Part shown: positions 41,094 through 61,130 of the stretch, piece after piece | How positions within the stretch are numbered: position 1 is the stretch's first letter | Layout of the letters: each line of letters starts with the position of its first letter | Source: Straminergon stramineum | Taxonomy: Eukaryota > Streptophyta > Bryopsida > Hypnales > Calliergonaceae | DNA: 64,000 nucleotides | NCBI GenBank assembly: GCA_963920665.1 | Contig: OY987267.1 | Coordinates: 16,244,001 to 16,308,000, forward strand | Direction: 5' to 3' | Made by a program: the position numbers and the translations under genes | The notes under the pieces: generated by a model | Databases searched by the model: none | What the model saw: the letters and a program-made list of their open reading frames with translations, nothing else | What the model was told of the DNA's origin: nothing

Positions 41094-44050
41094 ATCTGTT
41101 ACTGCTGCTGATTATTAGACTGATGCTCAATTCTGGAAGTCACGTATGTGGCTTCCTTGGCTATGAATCAATTCTAATAATGACCCAAAAGCCAAAAGTT
41201 CTGGAAAAAATTGATTGAAGATGCCTGAAGAAAAAGAAGCAAGTGATAATTCCGTCACCAGCAGGATCTCAAGCACTCCGTCGTCGTCTTCTTTATGTAA
41301 GGTAAAGAGATGGCACGAAATGAAAGAATGTCGTAAATCTGTACCGGGAAAATCGCCCGTTCGTAAAAATAGACAAATTCTTCTCTTCTTACAAATATGT
41401 GGCGATAAATATATCAACAACTTCTAACACCCTTGACAATGATGAAACGATGTTGAAGCCTTGCTGATTCGATCAACCACGTAAACCTGTAGAAGAGAGC
41501 ACAGCTCGGGTCCAACAGTGAGTATTAACTACCAATACAAGCCCTCAGGCCTATAAACACTCGGTGACTATAAACACTCGGTGACGGAATAATGCAAAAC
41601 CCTAAATGCGAACCCTAAACCCTACAGATATCACATGACATTTGTTAAAGTTGAGAAATTTCCACTACCGCAAACCACTTGAATTAAAAATCATATTCCA
41701 CTGACATATATAATAACTTCTTCCCGACAATTCACCACCAAAATAGCCGTGATCTCAGAAAAGCAGAATCCACACTCGCTTATACAATCAAAATAGACAA
41801 ACCTCTCATCAACGTTTCATCTCAACCGACCACTCTTTCTAGATAGATTTGTTTCGTTTCAAGAATCTCACACAAAGAATGTTTTCACAAGATATCCCGT
41901 ACAGTCCCATAGTCCATTATTAGATTTCCTTAAAGAAAAAAATATCATTTTCATAGTACTTCACCGCTGCAACTACCAATTCCACACCACATCCATTCAG
42001 GTAACACAACCATCCAGTGACAACCCAGGCCAACCCAAGTGACGGAGACTTTGCCCTAATTTAACTTCCCCCGGACAGTATCCCCAAAATTAAGACCCAG
42101 GATGTCGCATAAATAGCAGCTCAGGGCAGTAGTGCGCCATCCCATGACCAGTTCAATTCCCTTTGCCAGGGCACGGCAATCCTAAGTCCATACCCTAAAT
42201 TTCCCGCACGGTACCAAAGACCAAATAGCTCACCTGGATCACTAACGAAGGTTACCACTCTTCCTGCAACCGGTACGATTTATGCCTGCATGGAACCAAA
42301 AACCAAACGTCAATACGAACCATGGTCTTGCATCCACTGCTGGCACCTTCCTCAGTCAGAATGAGCATCTTCACGAAAGACAGCAAGCCATTACTTTGTC
42401 TGCACCGGAACCCTAATTCGGGAATAATGGCAGCATTTGCCAGATTACTGACGTCAACGCTCAATCGAAAATTAAAATCTGATATTAAGGATGCGTGCAA
42501 GTGGAGGTACTGAGGAATACAGTATATCATTCCAAATTTCGAAAGACATGAAACCTCAGTACACGATACCCAATAAAACAAATAAAGATTTTAAAATGGC
42601 TTCTGAGATCACACAGGAGGATGTGAAGCAGTTTAAGGACGAAATCCTAGAAAAAAAGTCGAGTCTCTGAGCTTATGAGTTGAGTGTTGAGTTTCTTACT
42701 CGCGTGCCAACCGCAAGGACGTGACAGAGCTTGCAAATCAAGGGGCAACCGCGGCGAAGAAGATTCTCTGCCGGGAAAGAAGGTTTGGAGTAGGAGGTTT
42801 TGATGGAATTCTAGGTTTCATTCCTCTACACCAGATCTCCTCAACCCTAATTGCCCAACCTAAGACAGGAATTCCAATTTGAAAGCTAATAGTCGAATAT
42901 CGTAACTTTCAAAACAAATTTCTATCGTTCAAAATCATAGGATATGATTTATGCACTGAATGAAACACCTTGATTCCTTCTTCAAAGCTTTCTAAATTAT
43001 TCATTCCAACTCCTATAGATATGGAAGTGGCCAATAGGGGTTCAATCCTCTGTTCTTACACTAAGAACATAAAGTCTACTTCGTAAATAACAAAAAATAA
43101 TAAACATTCTTCTCTTCTTTAAGAATTTAGGATGCACATTCTGCTACCTTCCATTAAGGTTTCTAAAAGTTGTGCTTGTTCCTAAATGTGAATCTGAAAC
43201 CCAAAAACCAAACAGTTACAAACCCAAATTTCCATTCAGATGACAGAAAGTTTTCAACAGTTCAACTAAGAGCAATCTACATCACAAGTAGCAACTAAAT
43301 ACCTGTCAAGATCGAGCTGCTCAACAAAGCTTTTAGGGAAGCAGCAGAACTGTAAAAGTGAACTGGTAAGCGTAAAGCAAACAGAATTACCACCTCTTCA
43401 ATCGCGTAGCAATCCCGAGGAAAAAACCTAGCAAATAGGGCTCTCGAAAGCTAAGAAAATTGCAAAATGCCAAACGATTGCCAACATCCGACTGTCCTGA
43501 AACACCAAAACATGCATAGACATGCCCGTGAAGCGCAAAATTTCGAAAAACTACCATTCAGAATCAAATTGGCGCAAAATCCCGATCCCAAGGCATGCCA
43601 CAGTGGCAACAATTGAGTACCCGTAGCAATATAAACGACATTATCATAAGCGACTCCCGAACGCACCGAGAACAAGAAGAGCCTAGCTTCGCGCGCAAGG
43701 CAGAAAAATACTCACACGCAGAGCTCAGGCATTACACGAAATAAGACAAACCGAAAAGAATTCCGCACAGAAGATGCCCAAAAAATAAAGAGCTCAGAGA
43801 GCGAGAAAGACGGGAAGTTGGAAAGGCCGTCGTGCCAGCCAACCCAAACCGCACAAGTCGTACATCTATGGAGTCTGAGGAGCTAGAATTTCTGCTTCCT
43901 GCTATGGCGATGTTGTCCGATGATCATGCCGCGAGCACTCACGGCCTAGAAGCAAACCCTAGAAACAGCCATTCCCAAGACAGGACATCCCAGGACAGCC
44001 ATCTCCAATGTGGAGGTGGGTCCTTGGATGGGGTAAGTACTGTACTGTAG
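41094..44050 (-). promoter_or_regulatory. XRN upstream region, probable 5'UTR intron and promoter
   Basis: A splice acceptor (AACAG) on the minus strand lies 2 nt before the XRN ATG, so the leader is probably spliced. Telo-box-like motifs (AAACCCTAAA 41597-41606, AACCCTAAACCCTA 41611-41624, and AAACCCTAG near 43953) and a local duplication of TATAAACACTCGGTGAC near 41560 lie here. GC stays above spacer level to about 44050. The transcription start may be near 43.8-44.0 kb, but this is inference. Confidence 0.4.
42881..43035 (+). repeat. Gene-associated dispersed repeat, copy 2 (upstream of XRN)
   Basis: This copy begins AAAGCTAATAGTCGAATATC, continues GTAACTTTCAAAACAAATTT, and ends with CTATAGATATGGAAGTGGCC. 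It is the best preserved of the three copies (others at 26813 and 58389). The preceding CCTAAGACAGGAATTCCAAT also resembles sequence upstream of copy 1. Confidence 0.55.
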
Positions 44051-44572
44051 GCCCACCGTGGTTTTCATCCGAGAAGGAGGGATGAATCCTTCCACCGCCT
44101 CGTTCCGGTTCAAAGGGCGCCCCCCACCGGTCACCACCAGTCGTCCCCATCCACAAACGCCAACATATCAAACGGCTCTTTTGTTTTGCTACAAAAAGGT
44201 AGGGGTGTACTTTTTTTGGATACCCTATGCAAAGGTCATATTCGGATGAAATTAAATGATTTTTGTAAAACAAAAGTGCCATGTGGCATCTTGTGAATGG
44301 TTTAAGGTGACATGAATCCCTAAGAATCTAACGTGGACATTCAAATGTGGCACTTGAGTGCTGAGTCAGAATTTCACATACACATACAGTAAGTAGCAAA
44401 CTTCACAATATCATTTTATTGGTCATTTATGGTATGGTACACCTATCTTGAATTTGGACCTATTATAGTAAGTTTGGCACTAGTCTTGGCTATATTTTTT
44501 TATCTATACTTTTTTATTCATCTTTTGGAACTCACTGATAAATAAAATAAATCATTTATTGTTATCAGGTTT

Positions 44573-44593
44573 GTTTTGTTTTTGTTGTTTTTG

Positions 44594-44624
<31 letters not shown>

Positions 44625-44625
44625 C
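44573..44625. repeat. TTTTG microsatellite
   Basis: Near-perfect pentanucleotide repeats of TTTTG, with two slightly irregular units at the left end. Confidence 0.9.
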
Positions 44626-47600
44626 AATGTTATTCTACAATTATAACCATCTAAGAAACAAAATATCTTGTGAAGTAAGTACATCCAAAACTATCACAAA
44701 CCAAATTTGGTCATGGTTACATTCTTGTATACAATGAAGATATTAGTTTCGAAAATGAATAAGATAGTATAAAATCAAAGTCTCCTAGCAATTTACATCT
44801 ATGTTAGGCATTTTGGAAATTCACAACTTATGTATAAAATGTCCAAATAATGTCTATACTAAAGTGCATTCTCACTTGCTATTAAGACCCAATGAAAATA
44901 AATTTTATCATATAACTATGCTCAATTGCAATTTGTTACGATCATAGTTGTACAAACTTTACAAAGTAACAATAACAAAAAAATAAAATAAAATGAAGAT
45001 GGTTGTTTAATTCCATGAAGATTAGCTCATCAATGATCTTATTTTCTTTTGTCAATTTCAAATTCTATTTGACTATTTACAATATGTAAAATTATAATTT
45101 ATTAAAATTTGATTATGAAACAATATGTAGACTATAAGTGTAGAGTTTTTCAAATGGTTTTATGAAAAACAATCGATGTAGTTATTATAGTCAAAGATGG
45201 AAACAAAATAGTTAAATAGAGTACAACGAATCACATTTACTAAAAATTTCTTCTTGAAGTGTGAGTTGTAATTTTAGCAATAATTTATGTTTGCCATAAT
45301 TTTAGCAATAATTCCATTCTAAATACCATTGTTTATAGCCATTAGGTCAAAGGGTCATATTATCAATACAACACTTAATTTCGCTATTATAATTAGAAAT
45401 TTATTTATTTTTATTTAAATTAAAATAAAACAAAAATCGAGAATATTTATTTTTCTTCTAAATATTTTAATAATTTAAAAATATTATAAATTATAAAGCA
45501 CAATGTTTAAATATAATAATATCAATTATGTAATAAAGCTCTCTTTTTTTGTATACAACCTATGACAACCAACTAAAGATTGGAGAGATTTGATGAGTTG
45601 AAATTTTAAATTCTTAAAATCTTTTCTAACTCAAGTTTTCACAATTTTTAGAAAACCACATATTTTAAAAGTTTGTTTGTAGCTTCTTAAAACATTATCA
45701 CCACTAGTATATCCATATTAAATCCATATTACAGAAAACAACAATTTAGTTTTACTTTTCATTTACATCTTTAATAATCTTTTAACAAATGGTGCAAGGT
45801 TTTGGGTTTAGAGAATTTTTTTTATAGATTCTCAATTTTGAAATCCAAAAAGATTCTTTAATTTATACAATTTTCTCTAAATATCATGAAAACTAAAATT
45901 GCACTTTTGGAAAGGACTAGTAAATTTTGTTTTTCGGGGAGTAGGACTTTAGGCATTATAATCTAGAAATTGGTTGGAATTTTGTTTTGAACTTTTAAGA
46001 GGACATACTTCAACAATTATAGTAAAGATCTAATAGTTAGATCTACAAAAAATAAAATATTGATAATATCTTTACATTGTTTTTTGAATGGATTTTTTCA
46101 AAGGAGTTTTAGCCTCATTTTTTTGATGTGAAAGAATTTAATAGGCTAAGGTCAACTTGTTTTATTTTTAAACAACATATGGATGTAATCATGTCCCCAA
46201 TGCACAAAGTCTTGGTTTCTTTAATCCATTCATTATTTTATAGATCCTTCTATAGATTCTCTAACATTTATATTGTACAGATTTCAAAACATTTACTTTA
46301 TAGACATTCCAAAGTTTAGAAGGACAAGGATATTTCAACTCAAAAAGTCACTTTGAATTTTAGAAAATATCTCTTTTATATACAAATAACTCTTATAAAA
46401 TCAACATTTGGGCTTTTCTTTTCTTCAAGCTACAACTAGTGACCAAATGAAGGTTTTGGATTTCAAAATCTTTTAATATGAAATATTGCATATATGTACA
46501 TACAAAATATAATAAATATATAAAATATAATTCAAATATAATTCAAAGGGCTAAATTAATCTTAGAAATGATTTGGCCACTATAGAAATGGACTACTAGC
46601 ATATTGAGATTTTACTTTTGTAGCTTTCAAAAATATGATTTGTAAAATTGATAGACACCGAAATGGTCTTTAAGGATGTGGTAAATGAAGGTATCCAATT
46701 GGTAAACTATCCTTCATAGATTGATTAAATATATGTCCCTTCACACCTTTATTTAAGTTCATGGCTATTTGATTAATTCTAAACTTGTACAAATGAATTG
46801 TTTGATAATTTCAATTCAAATAAACATGTTACTTTCACTTTTAGTGACAATAGTTATTAAGTTAGAAATAAAACTACAATTGTAGTTTCATAATGCTAGC
46901 TTCTTGTTGTATGTTACACACTTGGAAACAAGAAGACATTTCATTGTTTTGATTGCAACACACTAATTTTGACAAAATAAAGACAAGGATGAAGATACAT
47001 TAGATAGTTTATAACAATTAATGTACATGTCAATAAGTATATAGGGAACCCAATAAAGGTATGAAAGGCCATAAATTTAATATGTGCAAGAATAGCCATT
47101 CATTTAGTACTTTCTTAAAAGGCAGATAATTAGTAAAATTCTCCAATTGTCAAGTTGATAAAGGAGATAACAAGTCCGGAAAAATGTACTTCTTTACTAG
47201 AATAAGAATACCATGTTTTCTATTGACAAAATTGTGTCTTAAACAAAACATGCTCTTAAAGTACATGCACATTTGACTTTTAGAATTGTGCTCACTATAT
47301 AAAAATTGAAGAAATTAAATATAAACTTCCTAGGACATCATGCACTTTCAATAATTCTTCTAGCATTTGATTTTCTAGGAAACATCTATAATTGGCAAGT
47401 AAATGTTTATGCCTTGAATACATTGGTAGTCATTCCAACACCATTCAAACAGAATCAATAGTTCTCTATTGGAATTCAAATTTGCCACTGATAATTTGGC
47501 AATAGTTGATGATGGCTACATTGACACAAAAAAATACTAAACCAAAGAACATGGAAGAAATCCTAAGTGGCCGCAAATGACCAAAATCAATGGTAAGTGA

Positions 47601-48939
47601 CCCTCCCAAATTCTATTCAAGCTCTTTAAGCCATCATGTGAAGAATGATTCATAAAGCACAAAATCTCTCAAAAGTGCAAGACAAAAAAAATTTACATAC
47701 ATAATAGAGAATGAGCCACATACTTGAAATAAATTGAATTGATTAGTTGACTAATGCCCATGGAAAAATCAATAATTCAATTTCACCCACAACCAAGTAT
47801 AATACAATTAAGCACAAAATGAGTCACAAATTGAAAACCACCACAAAAGAGTTCAAGCAAGCTTTGAGAGTACAACTACAACTATGACATTAAATCTAGG
47901 CTTGGACTTTGTTTAGAGAAAGTGAAACTCAAGATGACCATATGAACCACAATTGGAGAAAATTCACAATTAAATCCCGGGCACAAATCAAAAAATTAGA
48001 ACATGTAGGTTTTAGTGACCAAGGCGATACAATACTTACTGAATTGGAGAAAAAATCCTTCATGAATACATGAGCAAAAACATTAATGAGCTGTAATCCA
48101 ATTGTTTCCTATGGTAATTGTTGTCAATTTATTTAAAATCTACATTAGTTAAAAGATAGGGTCCATTTAATTCAAAGGGAGAAAATTTTATATAATATGT
48201 AGGGCTACTATAGGGTCCATGAAATGTTACATACTCTAATATATATAAATTAGGCTATGTCAAAACATCATGTAGTAGAATTTTGTATTATAAGTTAGCT
48301 TTGACATATTGTAGAGGATGTGCGAATTTTTCATCATAGAGTGCATATAGATGTGGACAAATAATTTCATGTGGATGATAAAATGAACATAGTCAAGAAA
48401 ATTTGCAATCAAAAGTAGTTGGCTGAAATTGTGCCATGGTACCAATAGGGAATATATATATATAATCAAGTATAAATGTAAGACAATGACCATAAGTGGC
48501 AAAATTGTCACATTGCACAAATAAGGAGGTTTACTTTAGTAGGTTCAACAAATTAAAAATTGTATAGCATAAAGATAGAGTTTATAGTGCATTTAATTTC
48601 AATTTTTGAAGCAATATTTGTTAAACACACTCATATTAAATGGAATGTTCACATGATAGTTCGAGTGGAAATTTTGATGTATCTAGTGGTAAATTTGTTA
48701 TTAAAAATTGCCACTTGGTCAATGGCACTTGAATTGAATTGATTGTTGTTGATTTTATGGTGTATTCCACTATACATGTATGTAATAGAGGAAAAAGAAT
48801 ATTTGTGAAGAAAGACAAGGGTGGGAAAAAAGTGGACATTTAAATTTTATATGTAAGATGGCCCCACTTAAAAAAAACATAAACGAATTTACAAAAATGG
48901 TCAACAATGCTAATGTGTGAGCATAGAAATGCAAGCATA

Positions 48940-49205
48940 CACTCGAAGAAAATTGCATTTTACTTGTCAAATTTGCATTTTACTTGAGAGAAACTGTGTA
49001 GTACTCAACAAAAAAGTGTAGGCTCGATTCTGTTGAATTCTCCCTTCATAACTCAAAATTTTGTGTTTCAACATTTCAACATAGAATTTGACAAGTAAAA
49101 CGTAGAATTTTGTGTTAGAATGCAAAATTTTGGGTTAGAAAGGGAGATCTCAACAAAACCAAGCCCACACTTTTCAGTTCAATAAAACACAATTTTCTTC
49201 TAGTG
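48940..49205. mobile_element. CACTA-like foldback MITE
   Basis: The ends are inverted: CACTCGAAGAAAATTGCATT on the left and, on the complement of the right, CACTAGAAGAAAATTGTGTT. Inner segments also pair (CTCCCTT...AAAATTTT against AAAATTTTGGGTTAGAAAGGGAG). CACTASAAGAAAA is the classic terminal motif of plant CACTA elements. The flanking triplets are ATA and ATT, close to the 3-bp target duplication expected. It is non-coding, 266 bp. Confidence 0.7.
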
Positions 49206-50330
49206 ATTGAGCCTTGAGCCTAGGTGTAAGTAGATATTCTATAACCACTCAAGGTGTTTATAATATAAACACCTGTAATATAGGTATCTATAACATAGTT
49301 ACATGATAGTCATGGAAAATATCTATAATATGTAGATACCGGTTAGATAAACCTGCATATGACAAACAAATTTTCCATGATAGGCTTCTAGAGAACTATC
49401 CATAAAAAGCTTCTATCAAGTCATGACAAATTTTTCTAATAAATGGGATTAGGACTACAATAGATTGATTTGTAGCCATAATTAATGCCTTGTCATGGGA
49501 GATGGTCATGGAGTTTCTAGTGACTGTTATAAAACATGTGCACCTTTTTGATATAAACTTGTCATAAAAAGTTATTTTTTTATTCCTTTCATATCATGGC
49601 CATGTTAGGAAATCTTGCAGCTATATTAGAAAATGTTGTGCCTACTTGAGGTGGTAAGATGACCATTATAGAAACATTTTTTTGTTGATTTGGAATAGTT
49701 TAGAGACTCCTTTGGGCCAATTGGGTAGCACACTTCAAAAATTCATAACAAATTCTTACTTTGTCCAAAAAATGAAATTTCTACTGCTTTTTTCATTTCT
49801 CATATTTGTGTTTGTAAAGAAAAAATATGACCTTTTTTGCTAATGAGAATAGGGCAGACCACTCATTGAGCCTATCATAGGCAAGTTTATCCTAACATAG
49901 GTGTTTAGATTCCTAGGTTCATGGGCTCATGATCCTAGGCTCACATAATAGCAACCATCAACAATTATGAATCTTCCTATTGTAAGTCAAGTTGTAGACT
50001 CTTCATACTTCACCAAGTTGCTAGGCTTGTGAAAGAAAATAGGAGGCTTGGAAATAAAGAGGTACCAATTTCTATTACTTTGGGGAATTATTTTTTTGGA
50101 GTTGCCCCTTGATTATTACATTAAGGTAGAAACACCCATTAGCATTCCTAATCCCATCCTTGTACCCTAGATAGCACTAAATGTGTCCCTAGACTTTAGT
50201 TAATGTGTCCTCCATATATTTAATTTTGATTGTCTAACACATGTGAAAGACACATAAGTTTAATTAATTGTGATTCGTTCATAGCTGATTTTCGCAGAGT
50301 TCAGATTTGGGTCCACCTACGTGACAAATT

Positions 50331-50483
50331 CAATGGTCTAGGTAGCTATGACTTTGAAAAATCATAGAAATTACATATGGCATCCAAAAAATCTAATTCT
50401 TTTTTAAAAAATTCGTGATTTTCACTTACTAATACTAAAAAAATATAATTTTAAAGAAAAGATGCCTCCAACTATGTTGAATT
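50331..50483 (+). repeat. Dispersed repeat, copy 2 of 2
   Basis: The same-orientation relative is at 13555-13701. It shares CATAGAAATTA, TAATACTAAAAAAATAT and CCAACTATGTTGAATT. Confidence 0.5.
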
Positions 50484-50531
50484 CCACCTTAGCGTGGTGA
50501 TTTCTCATTGGACTGAGGATGGTCTTCAGGA

Positions 50532-51107
50532 TTAACCCCTCAAGGCGTCGACGTCCATTTTCTGGACGATGAACAATTTGAAACACCAATTTCATCCTCC
50601 TAATTACTTGGATGAAAGTTATTTTAATTTGTGAAGATATGTTATCAAGTTTTTGTCCTATCTAAGGGTTGGATTTAGTGTTACTAGAGTTCATATTTTT
50701 CTAAAATTACAAATGTGCAAGTATGTGAAGAGGTCAACTGCATTGACTTTAGTTCTAAATTGGATTAGTGAAAATGAGGTCATAGATAGGAAGAACACAA
50801 AAATTTCAAAAAATCACTTTGTGAAGAGAACCTCGTTTCAAATCCATTCCAACAAATTTTACCAAAGAAATCATAATATTTTGCTTGTAATCGAATTTTG
50901 AAGGAATTTTGGATTTTTTCTCTCAAAATTTATAAAAAAAGATTGGTGATAGAATTGGTGAATCTAACCATACAGATGGAATCTACAAATCATATTCTAC
51001 AACTTTTATATGCATTTCAATTCCAAAATATGCTTCCAAATAGCACTTTATGATGTTTTTTCTGAAATCGTCAATTCTGTAGATGAATCTGGACGTTTAG
51101 GGGTTAA
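50532..51107. mobile_element. TTAA-flanked piggyBac-like MITE upstream of the kinase gene
   Basis: The left boundary is TTAA (50532-50535) then CCCCTCAAGGCGTCGACGTCC without its last base. The right boundary is GGACGTTTAGGGG then TTAA (51104-51107). The ends are imperfect inverted repeats (CCCCTMAA...ACGTCC). The 576-bp element has an interior unlike the other TTAA elements and no transposase. It ends about 740 bp before the kinase ATG. Confidence 0.65.
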
Positions 51108-51843
51108 GGGGGATAAATAATAATGCAGGGAATAGAGAGAACAATAAGTAACCCGCCCACAAACAGAATCATCCACAGACGGAATCCATTCACTACGTTC
51201 ATTCATCTGCCTCGCCGTTTCTCATCCATCCCCTCTCGGACGGCACGGTCCCTTCCAGCCTGTCCGCCGAAGCGCTCGACAGGACCGGGGGCGCTGCACT
51301 GGCAGTACACGAGTAGTAAGTTAGTGTGATGCCAGTAGTACCGCGCTCATCTCTCACTCTGTGTCTTCCTCGCCTTCGTCGTCTCCAATTCTCCATCGCC
51401 AAATCCCCTTCACTTCGATTCTCCACTTGCTAGCTCGCCCTTCACCCACCTGCTTCCCTTCTCCCTTCTCGCTTGAGTTACTCCCTTTGCCAAACTTCAA
51501 CTATGAATGGAAAGCTTAGTTAGTACCAGGACAGCTGCAATGAACTAAAAGCTCTCTTCATCGCATCCCGTTTTAGGGTTCGGACCCCGTTTTAGGGCAC
51601 GGGAGGGATGCATTGCAATGGAACCGAGATGCGCGTCGTGGTTGCAAGGGCTAATGGAGGGTTTGGTTTAGGTTCAGGTTCAGTTTAGGAGAGGGAGCAG
51701 TGGCCGAGGATGCGATGAGGGTTCGGTGGAGGAGGAACAACCGAGTACGGCGAGGGAAAGGGGCGGAATGACGAAGCTGTGGAGGTAGCCGCGGGGGGGA
51801 GTTTCTTGGGAGTTGGTGTTGGTAGGGTTGGGGCATTGGCGCC
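51108..51843 (+). promoter_or_regulatory. Promoter and 5' leader of the GCK-III kinase gene
   Basis: There is an abrupt shift from AT-rich spacer to CpG-containing, pyrimidine-rich sequence (51190-51480), then G-rich sequence into the ATG. TAGGGTT motifs occur near 51575. The exact start site and any leader intron are not resolved. Confidence 0.4.
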
Positions 51844-59968
<8,125 letters not shown>

Positions 59969-60889
59969 CATCTCATCGTCCAGATCTAGTCGGAGTATCA
60001 TAAGTATTGTGATGGCGGTATGCTTCCTTGGGGTCCTTGTGACGTCACCTCATGGTTTGTTACCGTCATCTCTGGTCTCTTAGCATCCGCAGGTTTTGCT
60101 GTGGTCCTATGTATTGCCAGGGCGATTGTAAAAAATGTAATTTCAAACTACTAACAAAGACCACTGATTTGACGTTTCTTTTTGTTCACCTGCAACATTT
60201 GGATTGAAGATTTTCCAATGTTTCTTGCGTCCTCGTTAGTGAAAGCGCCGAGCACGTTTGCAAAGTTGGATACATCTCAATGTCCTATTGAATACTCCAG
60301 TTTGTTTGAATCCATATGCTCAGACTAGAGCAGTACTGTTGCAGCACCCAATTCGGGCTGACCCGTAAGCGAACTTACAAACTCTTGGCGAAATTGCTGA
60401 TATTGATTATGAGGATGTACAGTGCCCTCCAATAAGTCTTGCAACCCCATGTCTAATTCTCTACCAAGCAGTTCGATTACAAAACATACTCTTGGTAGGT
60501 TAATTTAGGTATTTGATTGAGATTTTTTGCCTTGGACAAGGTGAGTTATGTACCTTGTTGTAACTCATTTCACTTTTTGAAAATATTTCTTTTTGTGAGA
60601 GGTGGTTGATTTTGAAAACACTAAGTTGAGTTCAAAGGTACAATGTTACACTTAAAAATTTTGTTGTAGGAGATCACACATAGTAGATGTCAACTGGCTT
60701 TGGAGTTGAGAGGATCAACATTACTACAAGCATGCTTCTAGTGCTTGTTGCTTGTAGACATTGTCTAGAAGTTTTGTGAGAGAAGATTGATGTTTGTCTA
60801 GAATATTGTGTATGTGGTATTGCTAGGAGTTCTATAAGCAAACTTTATAAAGTTCTAAGTAGTGTTAGTTAAATTTGCACGATGATGTA
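59969..60889 (+). other. Kinase 3' region and start of spacer
   Basis: Moderate-GC non-coding sequence to about 60480 is likely the 3'UTR and flank. Beyond that the composition drops to spacer level. Part of 60480-60889 may be the upstream, unrecognisable portion of the transposon relic that follows. Confidence 0.35.
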
Positions 60890-61130
60890 ATATGAAAGTC
60901 ATTGACTGCCAACCAAATTCTTTTGACCTCAATCCTATAGTAAACTTATGGAAGATAGTCAAAGATTGAGTGCAAAGAAGTTGTAGAATCCATAACAAAG
61001 ACCAAATGTGGACAGTAGTGAATTTGACTTGGGAGGATTACCTTAAGAAAGTATCAAAAAGTTAATTTCTACAATGCCAAACCAAATGGAAGTTGTGATG
61101 GTAGCTCAAGGTGGTAGTATTCAATGGTAG
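60890..61130 (+). pseudogene. Tc1/mariner-type transposase relic (C-terminal part)
   Basis: From 60904 the frame reads an NSFDLNPIVNLWKIVKD segment, then a stop, then VQRSCRIHNKDQMWTVVN and an LTWEDYLKKVSKS segment. After a shift of frame come STMPNQMEVVMVAQGGSIQW and a stop (61128-61130). This order (SPDLNPIENLW block, WxxVxxxW, MPxRxxAVIxAxGG, terminal aromatic) is the hallmark C-terminus of Tc1-like DDE transposases. There are several stops and at least one frame shift, and the catalytic upstream half is not recognisable, so it is a dead copy. Confidence 0.7.

Larger units (their letters stand above)
44051..50530. other. Very AT-rich spacer without a supported gene
   Basis: Only short low-complexity frames are present. 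Named contents are a TTTTG microsatellite (44573-44625), a CACTA-like MITE (48940-49205), a TA microsatellite near 48455, and a dispersed repeat copy (50331-50483). No RNA gene or recognisable transposase relic was seen. Confidence 0.6.
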
